Part shown: positions 1-12,000 of the stretch, one piece after another
Layout of the letters: each line of letters begins with the position of its first letter
Position numbering within the stretch: position 1 is the first letter of the stretch
Source: Lampris incognitus
Taxonomy: Eukaryota; Chordata; Actinopteri; Lampriformes; Lampridae
Assembly: GCF_029633865.1 (NCBI RefSeq)
Contig: NC_079215.1
Location: 55,207,457-55,271,456, forward strand
Reading direction: 5' to 3'
Length of the DNA stretch: 64,000 nucleotides
The notes under the pieces: model-generated
Told to the model about the DNA's origin: nothing
The model's input: only the letters and a program-made list of their open reading frames with translations
Database searches by the model: none
Position numbers and translations under genes: made by a program

Positions 1-718
1 TCAGATATATATCCATCAGTATTTGTCTTTCATTTCAGCTGTCAGTCTGAGGATGTAATAGACATTAATTCTAAGATGTGGAAAAAAAATCATATTTACA
101 TTATCACTCTTAACAAAAGGTGCAGAATTTTGCAATAGAGTGATACAAGTCATGTTCGAATCTGTGTTGCCTTTCATCCATTTATTAGCCATATATCGGA
201 ATGGCCTTTGGCACAGCAACTTAAAAATATCATCAGCTGATAAATCATAAAGTAGCTTTCTACTATACTGGATCATGTGCAACTGGAATCTTCCTGAAAC
301 AGTATCAATTTTGTGCAGTCATTAAGTACAAAACAGTTGAAGTTACTCTGTAACGTATAACTCTTACTCTCTGTAAGAGCGTTGTTAGAACTTCAGTTCA
401 CAGAATTGCAGCATTGCAACATCTTTAGAATGATCACAGCTTTAAAACACTAGATGCAACATGACATCATAGATCATGGGATAACTGCCTGCCATCTTAT
501 CTGAGTATTGGTAACCGGTTGTTTACTAAGGGCAGGGATTATCATGGTGGCCCAGAAGTGAAAAACACCAACATTGAGAAAAGACAGATTTATTGTTACC
601 ATATGGATCATTTAGAGTGACAAAAAGTGAGTGGAGGTGCTGTGGGGCCAGCTATGGAGTAGGATGTGTATCGTTTAATGCTGCAGAACAAACAATCAAA
701 TATCGAACTCAAAGGCAC
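1..718. other. Intron sequence, no feature seen
   Basis: AT-rich sequence expected to be an intron of the integrin alpha gene whose first visible exon is at 3099. I see no exon, RNA gene or clear repeat boundary here. The short open frames lack family resemblance. Confidence 0.4.
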
Positions 719-1151
719 TCCCCCCCCTTTTTCTCCCCAATTGTATCCGGCCAATTACCCCACTCTTCCAAGACGTCCCGGTCGCTGCTCCACCTCCTCT
801 GCAGATCCGGGGAGGGCTGCAGACTACCACATGCCTCCTCCGATACATGTGGAGTCGCCAGCCGCTTCGTTTCACCTGACAGTGAGGAGTTTTGCTAGGG
901 GAACGTAGCGCGCGGGAGGATCACGCTATTCCCCTCAGTTCCTCATCCCCCCTGAACAGGCGCCCCGACCAACCAGAGGGGGCGCTAGTGCAGCAGCCAG
1001 CACACATACCCACATCCAGCTTCCCATCCAAAGACACGGCCAATTGTGTCTGTAGGGATGCCCAACCAAGCCGGCCGTAACATGGGGATTCGAACCGCCG
1101 ATCCCCGTGTTGGTAGACAACGCAATAGACCGCTATGCTACCCAAAAGCCC
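719..1151 (-). mobile_element. tRNA-derived SINE, family 1 (copy a)
   Basis: One of seven near-full copies of a roughly 435-bp repeat in this window. On the minus strand the head reads like a tRNA: the B-box GGTTCGAATCC lies near 1085-1096, followed by a body and a 3' tail ending in a GGGAGAAAAAGGGGG-type stretch (here seen as its complement at 720-740). Open frames across it (tandem Arg/Pro/Ser-rich) are by-products. Copies b-g are at 1869, 7526, 9192, 20618, 40275 and 46862. It sits in an integrin intron. The link to a named SINE family is not claimed. Confidence 0.7.
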
Positions 1152-1280
1152 AGGTGGTCAATTCATAAATGGTACTGCAATATGATCTTGTGCTTAAAGT
1201 AAAAATAATATTGTAAAGATTGTAAAGTAAAGATTGTAAAGGGATTGAGGAAATGATCCTGGAATTCAACCATTTCTGCG
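1145..1280. repeat. SINE flank duplicated at 9622-9745
   Basis: The 130 bp to the right of SINE copy a (starting GTGGTCAATTCATAAATGG) recur to the right of SINE copy d at 9622-9745. The copy here has an extra short expansion of GTAAAGATT units near 1213-1240. SINE plus flank therefore form a duplicated block of about 560 bp. Confidence 0.75.
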
Positions 1281-1346
1281 ATCATTTCTGCGATCCCTGT
1301 GTTGGTAGGCAACGGAATAGACTGCCATGCCACCCGGATGTCCCAA
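1281..1346 (-). repeat. SINE family 1 head fragment
   Basis: A 65-bp piece matches the tRNA-like head of SINE family 1 on the minus strand (GATCCCTGTGTTGGTAGGC, then the ACCCGGATG edge). It directly follows a small direct repeat of CATTTCTGCGATC, which suggests a secondary recombination or insertion event. Confidence 0.5.
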
Positions 1347-1868
1347 ACATTATAGTTTTTAGTGTTTGCTAAGGAATACAGAGGTCAGCCAGATGTTAGG
1401 AACTTTACAACACATATTGCACAACCTTACCAACCAACCACCCAGTCTACCCGAGATGTCACGCACACATTCCCCACTTATAGCTAAAACAAAATTAGCC
1501 ACTTTGATTAATTGTATTTACATTGGGTGTAGTCATCTTACACCCTGCCTTTGCATGACTTCCCTTTCTGTATAGCAAATCAAAGGTAATCCATGTCCTA
1601 ATCAGGTAAAGTGGTTCATATTTAGTTAGCCTGACCCGGAGACGGGACTAGAACTTCTGTAATTCAGGTCCCTTCAAAGTTCTCTTCAAATCTAGTGTGG
1701 GCACATGATGGCATGACAAGCAAATGAAGACTTCACTATTTAAATCACATTTTCATTTTTTTTTTTTGACATATTTCTGTTAGTGTACATTATTGTGTTT
1801 ATTTGTTGCTGATTCTGACATAGGCCGCTAATGCCATAATCCATTTAGGACATCTACATAAGGGTATC

Positions 1869-2311
1869 CGGGTGGCGTGGCGGTGTAGTCTGTTGCCTAC
1901 CAACACGGGAATCAGCGGTTCAAATCCCCGTGTTACCTCCGGCTTGGTCGGTCGTCCCTACAGACACAATTGGCCGTGCCTGTGGGTGGGAAGCCGGATG
2001 TGGGTAAGTGTCCGGGTCGCTGCACTAGCGCCTCCTCTGGTCGGTCGGGGCCTGTACGAGGGGGATGGGGAACTGAGGGGAATAGCGTGATCCTCCCACA
2101 TGCTATGTCCCCCTGGAAAAACTCCTCACTGTCAGGTGAAAAGAAGTGGCTGGCGACTCCACATGTATGGGAGGAGGCATGTGGTAGTCTGCAGCCTTCC
2201 CCGGATCGACAGAGGGGGTGGAGCAGCGACCGGGACAACTCGGAAGAGTGGGGTAATTGGCTGGACGCAATTTGGGAGAAAAAGGGGGAACCCCCCCCCC
2301 AAAAAAAAGGA
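1869..2311 (+). mobile_element. tRNA-derived SINE, family 1 (copy b)
   Basis: Plus-strand copy: tRNA-like head with a slightly decayed B-box (GGTTCAAATCC) at about 1917, the common body, and the GGGAGAAAAAGGGGGAA tail followed by C and A runs at 2274-2310. It lies in an integrin intron. Confidence 0.7.
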
Positions 2312-3098
2312 TAGCTACGTAAAAAACATTGTTGTTTGCAGTATTTGACACTTAGAATATCAAAGACGCATTTTACATATTAAGTTCAGACACATTTGGA
2401 GGGTTATCAGTGTAGACAGACACAGTTGTCTTACACGCTTGACTTTGAATTAAAAAAAAACACTACTGCTATATTGGTAAAAAAAAAATACAAGGATTAA
2501 AAAGGCAATAATATCCTTTTCCATTCATAGTTTCCATTTACAGCAAGTTTTGAACTGGACGGGTAAGATGGCCGCCACTGAGGTACCAGTCCAGATTGGG
2601 GATTCTCTATGATACTATGTCGCCTCTATGGTTTTATCTCAGTGACAATGATGTCATCAATTTCTGGCTGTGGTGATGTTTTCAAGGGTAAAAGAATAGC
2701 TACAAAAAAATCCAACAGCTAAGCGTTCTTGTGTAACATTAGACAATAGCCATTCAATAGACTGCCACTCACAGCAGTACTTCATTCAGCATGACTGACA
2801 GTTATTTTACAATGCTTTTTGCATATCCGCCACAGACAGATATGATGGTTGAGGCTCAGCTCAGCCCCCCATTTATTAAAACAAAGACATCAAGAACACC
2901 AGATTAAGATAGTAGAACAAGATTAAAGAAATACTTTTTTATTATGTAGTTGGGCATCTTTGTTTCGGGTATAGAGTTTGTTTTATCTGGCCTGAGTTGA
3001 TTAGACTTTGTCGAGGGAAGCTGGTCCCAACCACAACCAACTGTTTTTATTAGCTATTCATGACATGGACCGGGTTTGACTCTTCTTTGTTCTTACAG
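2312..3098. other. Intron sequence, no feature seen
   Basis: AT-rich intron DNA running up to the polypyrimidine tract and acceptor (TTCTTACAG) of the integrin exon at 3099. No exon with integrin character was found here. Confidence 0.4.
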
Positions 3099-6000
3099 GT
3101 ACCCTTTGAAAGGAACTGCGCAAGAAACGACACCTGCATAGCGGAACTTGAAGTAGACTTCAATTCCACGTATGTATACGACACATAAGAAGACATATTG
3201 TGACGCCATCTTCACAACTATTCATGTCTAGCTCTGTGAGAAGATAAGGTTGATCTGCTTCATCTCTTTTTTAAGTTCTCCAACTTTACTGGTGGTGGAC
3301 CAGGACTACTTTAATGTGACTGTTTCGCTGTCCAATATTGGAGATGACTCCTACAACACCAGCCTCATACTGCACTATCCTCCGGGCTTGTCCTTCTCCA
3401 TGATGAACGTCGTGAAGGTGATAAACTCTATACTGTTTACGTCCAACTCGGTTTCAGTGCTCTTAACAGCTTCTGGGATGCTCAAGACAAAACCAAATCT
3501 GTCTGATTTTCTTGCCGTTCTCAGGGGTGGGCCGTGAAATGATTTTTCATATACACGAATATTTTTAACCACAGCTACACTATCCCTAGGTGCTATAATG
3601 CTATTTGAACTGATAAATAGAAAACATGCCACATTCTATGTGCCGAAAAATGCTGCACACTTAACACCCAGGACATGACTTACTGAAAAATTATCTCATT
3701 TACTGAGCCATGCGTTTCACTTTCACAGCTCCATCAGGCTCATACAGGGCACAGGAAGTGAAGTAATGGGAAAGTTCACTCAGAAATTTGCATACAAGAT
3801 TGGAAGATGCATGATTGATAGACAAATGTAACACAATATTCACGAGTTTACATAACAATGCGTTACAACACAATGCTGTATCAAAAGTAGCAAACAGTAA
3901 ATGGCAATAGGCACAGTAAAACAATGAGACTACCATCAGCTCAAGCATGACAACAATGCATATAGGAACAGCAATAGTAGATAGTGAGGCTTACGCGAGA
4001 TATATTTAGAGAAAGGAGCTGAGATCTAGTGATTCGTAAAGATCCGGTAAACTTCTCTTTGTGGAAGCCTCTTAACCATATCGCCCCCTGTTGGTGAGGG
4101 AGACATTTTCTCAACTATGAATGTGAGTGTGGCCGCTGCTCAGCTGTGGCCTCTTTCTTTGTAGGGCCTGGCTATGCCATAGTCCACGTTGTTGTTTCAG
4201 GTAGCTGCTTTTGTTGTGCCCATAAAAAGGGGAAATAGTGAGGGGGAAGGAATGACAAAACCAGCACACATCTCTCGCCTTCACCCGTACTGCAGCCTTG
4301 AGGCATTACCAATCGATCAACGCACAACTAACCCGGACAAGACCCCGCGTTAGCCGTTTGTACTAATTCCACTAACCTTATACCAATAATCTTAGCAACA
4401 TCTCCAAAATAATGGAATCACATGTTACGGAAATGTTATGGAATACGAGGAGTGCAATGGCGTAACTCGGAAAGGAATGAAATTATGTTTTCTCCATCCA
4501 TTATCCAAACCGCTTATCCTGCTCTCAGGGTCACAGGGACGCTAGAGCCTATCTCAGCAGTCATTGGGGCGGCAGGAGGGGAGACACCCTGGACAGGCCA
4601 TCACAGGGCCCACACACACACACACACACATTCACACCTAGGGACAATTTAGTTTGGCCGATTCACCTGACCTACATGTCTTTGGACAGTGGGAGGAATA
4701 TAGTATAATGATGATAATAATAATAATTACATTTACATAGTGCCTTTCCAGACACCCAATGCGCCCCACACTGAAGGGAGCAACCCACCCCAACTACCAT
4801 CAATGTGTAGCACCCAACCGGCTGATGCATGGCAGCCACCCTGCGCCAGAACGCCCACCACACACCAGCCCGAGAAATTATGTTTTCTTTTAAATTATGA
4901 GTTTTGAAATTATGTTTTCTGACAAATTTAACTATTTTTAAATTCTTATCTGCTACACTTTGCGTTCAGTCAAAATGTAATTTTAGATTACACTTTGTTT
5001 GCCCCACATAAACTTTATCACATATGACATGGATGGACATGCAGTTAATAAACCTTTCGAGCTCATATTCTTTCCCTCTTTGGAGATGTTTGAAGGTTTT
5101 AGTGTCGTGTGATTTGGAGCAATGCATGCATTTTCCACAGTGGTAGTTGCCTTTTAGCTATAGTCACTTGGTTTTATGGCTGGAGTAGATAAAACATGGA
5201 GGTGACTAGTTTGTCTTTCAAGTTCCTGCCCCTCTTGAAACTGAACCTGAGTGGTGTGGACCCAAGCGACTTCTGATTGGGATCACACAGTAATATTTTC
5301 CCGTGTTTCATGATGATCGTCGTGCAAGTTATTGTTTAATTCTGATACAAATGTGGCTGGCTCTGTGGTCCAAGGTTTTTGTAACTCTAGTGGGGTTGAG
5401 GAGGTTGTTTTTTTTTTCCTATCCCTTAGTTTGTTGTAGGCTTTCGTGATAGTGTTCCTTGTATCCTCTTTGAGGTTTTAGTTCAAAGTCAGCTCCATCA
5501 CTACAGTTCCTTTTTAGGCTGAAAAGTTGTCCATAAGGAACGTTATCTATCATGCTTTTTGGTTGATGGCTCTGGGCATGCAAGATAGTGTTCCTGTCAG
5601 TGGCTTTACGAAAAACTGTAGTTTCTACTTTTCCTGTGTCTTTGGCTGTGATAAGCAGGTCAACGAACTGGATTTCAGTCTTACTGTGTTCCATTGTGAA
5701 CTTCGAGGAGGGTTGAGTGCTGTTGATGTGTTCTTTGAAGGTACATAGTTCTTCATTTCCTGTGAAGCATAAAAGGATGTCATTAATACATCTCTTCCAG
5801 AATAGCGCAAGTTTAGACAGTGGGTTGGCTTCTTCGTCATCAATATGAAATGTTCCCAATGTCCCATGAACACGTTAGTGTAGTTTGGGGCAAAAGTAGT
5901 TTCCATAGTTGTTCCTTGATTTTCTTTATAGCATCTTTTATCAAACATGAAATAGTTAGATTTTAGAACAAATTCCCAAAAAGTCCAATGGCAGTTTTGA

Positions 6001-9000
6001 GTTGATGTCACATGGGATTTTTTTCCCAGAAAGTTGGACATAGCATGGCCGGCATGGTGGCCCAGTGGTTAGCGATGTTGCCTCACAGCAAGAAGGTCCT
6101 GGGTTCAAACTCTGGGGTTGTCCAACCTTGGGGGTCATCCCAGGTCATCCTCTATGTGGAGTTTGCATGTTTTCCCCATGTCTACATGGGTTTCCTCCGG
6201 GTACTCTGGTTTCCTCCCACCGTCCAAAGACAAATAGGTCAGGTGAATTGGACTTACTAAATTGTCCCTAGGTGTGAATGTATCGGCCCTGGAATGGACT
6301 GGCGGCCTGTTCAGGGTGTTTCCCTGCCTTCCGCCCTATGACTGCTGGGATAGGCTCCAGCATCCTGTGACCATACTTAAGATAAGCAGTTGGATGGATG
6401 GATGGACGGACATAGCATTTAAACCTCCTTCAAGTTGTATGTTGGTATTTAGGCTTTCTACATCAAAGGAAACTAGGTAACCCTCTCTGGGAACAGTGAC
6501 TTCTGTCAACATACAGATAACATCTCTAGTATCAGCCAGGTATGATGGCCATGTTTTCACAATGTCCCTGATGAAGTGGCCAACAAATTGGCTTACAGGT
6601 TCTGATACAGACTTGTTAGTAGAAATGACAGGTCTGCCTGGGGAATGAGAAAGCTGTTTGAAGACTTTAGGTAGCAGATAGAACACTTGTGTGGAGGGGG
6701 CTTCAACTTCAATGCTTTATCCAAAATGATGTCTCTATTGTCCATAAATTGTTCCAGCTAGTATAGGTTGATAGAATATGTCATTGTGCAACTACCTTGT
6801 TGCTTCATCCACATAATCAACAGTGTGTTGGACTACAGTGGTAACACCCTTATCACCTCTCTTTAATAATAATTTTGGGATTGTATTGAAGTTGATTTTT
6901 TAACTTACTGAGGGGATCTGGGGCAGGATTGTTGGCAGTATTGGGTAGCTGCTGGAAGATATTCTTGAGATGCAGCTTTCTGAAAAATTTAAAACAGTCA
7001 ACCTTTAGTTTGAATGCATTTACTCTGTTGGCACATACTTGAGGCCCTTTGATAAGATCGAGCCCTGAGCATTAGAGAGCATGGTCAGAGAGATGAATTA
7101 CCACTTTTGGCTGGGGCAATTGGCTTGTCCCTGGCTCCGTGTGTGCACTGGGCACTTTTGCCCCCGCCTCGTCTTCCTCCCGATTTGTCTCAGTTTGTTT
7201 CTCGGTCTAAAAAAAACCCCTCATCTCTTGAATAAGAAGACTCACTCCTATTGACTGAACACAAAGCAGCTATCTGAAACAACAACACGGACTATGCCAT
7301 AACTAGGCACTACGAAGAAAGAGGCAACGGCTCAGCAGCCACATTCAAATTTATAGGCCTTGAGAAAATGTCTCCCTCACCAAACGGGAGAGATAAAATT
7401 AAGAGGCTTCTACAAAGAGAAACCTACTGGATCTTTACCCTAAACAGCATGGAACCACATGGTCTCAATGGTCTCTTTTCTCTAAATATATCTCTTGTAA
7501 GCCTCATTGTCCTTTTTTTTTTTTTGGATTTCCCCCCCTTTTTCTCCCCAACTTTATCCAGCCAATTACCCCACTCTTCCGAGCTATCTCAGTCGCTGCT
7601 CCACCCACTCTGCCAATCCAGGGAGGGCTGTAGACTACCACGTCTCCTCCGATACATGTGGAGTCGCCAGCCACTTCTTTTCACCTGACAGTGAGAAGTT
7701 TCGCCAGGGGGACGTAGCACGTGGGAGGATCACGCTATTCCCCCTAGTCCCCCCCCGAACAGGTGCCCCGACCGACCAGAGGAGGCACTAGTGCAGCAAC
7801 AAGGACACAGACCCACATCTAGCTTCCCACCCGCTGCATACACAGCCAATGTGTCTGTAGGGACGCCTGACCAAGCCAGAGGTAACACGGGGATTTGAAC
7901 TGGCGATCCCCGTGTTGGTAGGCAACAGAATAGACCACTATGCCACCCAGACACCCCAAGCCTCACTCACTATTGCTGTTCCTATATGCATTGTTGTCAT
8001 GGTTGAGCTACTGGTATCACAGAAAGTGAATCAGTTCATCTGGACACGTTTATTGACAGATAAATTTCATCACTCATCTAAGTGACCTCTTCAGTCTCAA
8101 CTGACTACAGGTATTTCCACCCTTATAAACAATACAGTGGCATAACGACCCAAAACAACAATCTCTGGTACTGGTAATACTGGCAGTCTCATTGTTTTAC
8201 CCTGGGGATCCCTTTTTGAATCATGTTTATTATGATATGCCTGTCTATTGCCATTTACCGTATGCAATTTGTGATACCGTATTGTGTTGTTACGTATTGT
8301 TATGTACATTTGTAAATATTGTGTTATACTTGTATATCAATCGTGCATCTTCCGATCTTGTATGTACATTTTTGAGTTAAGTTTCCTATTTATTACCTCA
8401 CTTCCTGTGCCCTGTATGAGCTCGATGGAGCTGTGGAAGCGAAATATTTAGCTCATTAAACGAAATTATTTTAAGTCACCTTGTTCTGAGTCTTAAGTGT
8501 ACAGCATTTTTGTCACTTAAAATGTGGCATTTTTTCCTATTTATTAGTATGCTTTTGCCGCTTGCCAGCACTTTTAGATTGCACATTGTGCATGGGCTTT
8601 TTCCATTTTTGTCGCTATTTAAACTCATTTAGACCAGTGGTATTCAACCATGTCCCGTGGAGAGCCATGTCTATGGTCCTGTCTGAAATGGTGCACTTGC
8701 AGACTCGCAGTCTTCAATTTGCACGTGTCCATCTAGGCTCATCTTTCTCATTTTGTGCTTTAGAAGGGTGCTCATGAGTGCCCTTAATGAGCCCTTTGGT
8801 GAAGCCGTCATCATTGTGGACTTCAAACCTGAAACGGTTTAGGATGACCAATCACAGCGCAGGGAATAACTGCTTGGCGTATAGGAAGGGAAAGTGACAG
8901 TCACTCTCTGGTGGTAGCATTTCTATACCTTTTTTTCCCCTCCAACTATTTTTTTTACCTCAGTATGAAATGGCTTGAATTCTCCATTGGGAGCGTTATA

Positions 9001-12000
9001 AAACATGGTATCTCAGGCTACATTGCAATATCAAGACAATGATGCCAGTTAATATAATTTGAGTCAACCTTTATTGATTTTTTTTTCAATTACAGACAAA
9101 AGAAACTTCTTACGATGACTTGATTTATTTTTGATGACCTAATTTCACCTTATAATTTATTTATTTTATTTATTTATTTTCATTTTTTTGGACCCCCCCC
9201 CCCTTTTCTCCTCAATTGTATTCGGCCAATTCCGCCATTCCGAGCCGTCCCGGTCGCTGCTCCACCCCCTCTGCCGATCCGGGGAGGGCTGCAGACTACC
9301 ACATGCCTCCTCCGATACATGTGGAGTCGCCAGCCGCTTCGTTTCACCTGACAGTGAGGAGTTTCGCCAGGGGGACATAGCGCGTGGGAGGATCACGCTA
9401 TTCCCCCCAGCTCCCCCCTCCGAACAGGCGCCCCAACCGACCAGAAGAGGTGCTAGTGCAGCGACCAGGACACGTACCCACGTCCGGCTTCCCACCCAAC
9501 AACAGCCCAGACACGGCCAATTGTGTCTGTAGGGATGCCCGACCAAGCCGGCTGTAACATGGGGATTCGAACCGCCGATCCCCGTGTTGGTAGACAACGG
9601 AATAGACCACTATGCTACCCAAACACCCAGGTGGTCAATTCATAAATGGTACTGCAATATGATCTTGTGCTTAAAGTAAAAATAATATTGTAAAGATTGT
9701 AAAGGGATTGAGGAAATGATCCTGGAATTCAACCATTTCTGTCAAAAGTGAACAGGTAAGAGCGTGTCCCAATTCTTGCTTTTACACCCATGCACTCTTT
9801 AGAACTAACTCACCACAAGTCCACTCCATCTCGACGTCACAAAAATGTGGCCTTGTTGCAGGACTGCAGAGCTGAGTGTACCATTTGAGAAAGGACCTAT
9901 GCAGGTTTTCATTCCAACCCAACAGTACACCGCCTGATTTAATTTGCTGATTTCACCTCCAAAATGTACACCAGCCATGGGCGGTTTGTTCATAAGGGCA
10001 ATTGGGTGATGCACCACCAAAGGGGATTTAACGACCCGTCGAGGGATTAACGGTGAAAGACGGAATATAGTTACAAAGATGTATGGAACCAGGAGTTGTA
10101 ATGGGACATATAAGCACACTTGAGAGGACAATAAAAGACACACAGAACGGATTATGGTGAACTGGGTGTTTACAGTGAAAAAAGTGAAGATTTACAAGAC
10201 ATAAAACACCACACCAAGTTACACAACCGAGACCTGTCAAAATAAAAGGAGTGGGGTCGAAAATAAACAAAACACCCCAACTACAGCTTGTAATATCTAC
10301 CTACCTCTTCACAAAGAAAACAAAACCTCTCTAGCTAATCTCACTACAATTAGCATTCATAAATACAGGGAGCGACACCACCGTTAAGCTAATGTGCCTA
10401 GACAGAGAACTCAGCCTACGTGTAAGCCGTGTATAGGGGCCCCTGTATCTTATCTGGCACTGGTCTCAGAGGTGAGACAGGGAGCTCAAAGATTTAGAAA
10501 AAACAACCTCTCTCACAACCTCCACACAGCACACAAGCGTAAATGAGGGAAACAACTGCCAGCTGGCATGGATTGGAGCTATTTCAAATGGAGAGCTGAG
10601 AGTTGATTGGAGAAGGCATAATTGCAGGAGGAAGCCGATTGGCGGGGGTGAGATGATGAGCAGATGGAATAATGATGATTGACAGCAGGTAGGACGATGA
10701 CGATGGCTGCACACCGACTCTTGCAGGAATGGACAGCAACAGAGAGAGAGGGTGAGAGGAAGAGAAAAGAGAGAGGGGAGGAAAAATGCACGCACACATC
10801 TCACACACACACACACACGATCGTAACACTCCCCCACACATGAACAAACTAATTAAAGTTTGTTCAATACACAATAATAGGATAGAACACAATACAATCC
10901 AGTATTGTACACACACTAAACTCAAGATAGTGCATCTGCTACCATGTTGTCCTTCCCCTTCTTATGTTTAATCACAATGTTGTAATTCTGTACAATCAAA
11001 GACCAACGCATGAGGCGCTGGTTCTGGTTGTACATACTAGACAAAAACAGCAAAGGACTGTGGTCAGTGTAGACAACAATGGGCACAGGTCTAGAATCAA
11101 GATAGACCTCGAAAAACTGCAATGCTAAAAGCAGCGCAAGCGCCTCCTTTTCAATGGTGGAATAATGCAACTGGTGCCTATTAAACTTCCGGGAGAAGAA
11201 ACAGACGGGGTGATCCTCTTGCAGAAAGCACTGCACCAGCTCCCAGGGCACTTGCATCTACCTCCAACTCAAATGGTAGTGCAAAGTCTGGGGCAATGAG
11301 CACAGGGATGGTACATAACAATGCCTTAATACTCTCAAAGGCATGCTGACAATCTGGGGTCCAATCAAAACGTTTGGTCACACTAAGGGCACTAGTCAAG
11401 GAGGCAACAACCACAGAGAAGTTTCTACAAAACTTCTATAATATCCAGCCATCCCGAGAAAACGGCATAGTAAACTCAGCGATAGCAGCTACCTTTGCAT
11501 CAACTGGACGGACTTGACCTTGGCCCACCTGTTTCCCCAAGTAGGTTACGGTCACTTTACCAAATTCGCATTTGGCCAGGTTCAGGGTGCGTGTTGCTTT
11601 GGCCAACGTTTCAAACACCAATCGTAATACTCTAACATGATTGGACTAGCTGTCTGACTTTACAAATAAATCATCTAAATAAGCATAGCAATCAGGTACA
11701 CCAGCCAGAACGGTATTCACCAACTGCTCAAAGGTGGCAGGGGCCTTTCGAAGTCCAAAGGCCAAAACATTATACTGCAAAAAGTTATTAGGAGTGACGA
11801 AGGCAGAAATCTCAGAGGCGCGGGATGTCAAAGGAACCTGACAATACCCCTTAAGTAGGTTGAGTTTAGTCACAAATTTTGCAGAACTGATGTTGTCAAT
11901 GCAGTCCTCTATCCGCAGCATAGGGTAGGAGTCTGGCACTGTGACTGCATTGACCTTGAGGAAATCTGTACAGAAACGTGATGTACTGTCGGGCTTTGGA

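Larger units (their letters stand above)
3690..7230 (-). mobile_element. Penelope-like retroelement (RT + GIY-YIG), decayed
   Basis: Minus-strand reading order: a segment with [19 protein letters not shown] (about 6860-6780), RT fingers FYLLPKVFK and [12 protein letters not shown] (6686-6600), RT palm [15 protein letters not shown] (about 5790; family form RYIDDI), an INFLD-like IQFVDLL, then a Cys-rich region and YVGQT (about 5010), the YIG half of a GIY-YIG nuclease. The C-terminal end and 3' UTR continue at 4250-3690. Frames are broken by stops and shifts, and two SINE-type insertions (4494-4873 and 6047-6407) interrupt it. RT plus C-terminal GIY-YIG is the Penelope hallmark. It lies antisense in the large integrin intron. 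Confidence 0.8.

Noticed and set aside
593-1145. Arg/Pro/Ser-rich open frames on both strands
   Set aside because: They recur in every family 1 SINE copy on either strand and follow the repeat, not a gene.
3418-3537. Open frame running on from integrin exon 2 with SDFLAVLR, which recalls a later ITGAM segment
   Set aside because: It would not fit the position in the protein, it ends at a stop, and the exon at 20120 continues the frame properly. Treated as chance read-through of the intron.
10739-10837. Cys/Ser/Leu-rich frames near the CA repeat
   Set aside because: Low-complexity frames inside the Gmr1-like LTR.
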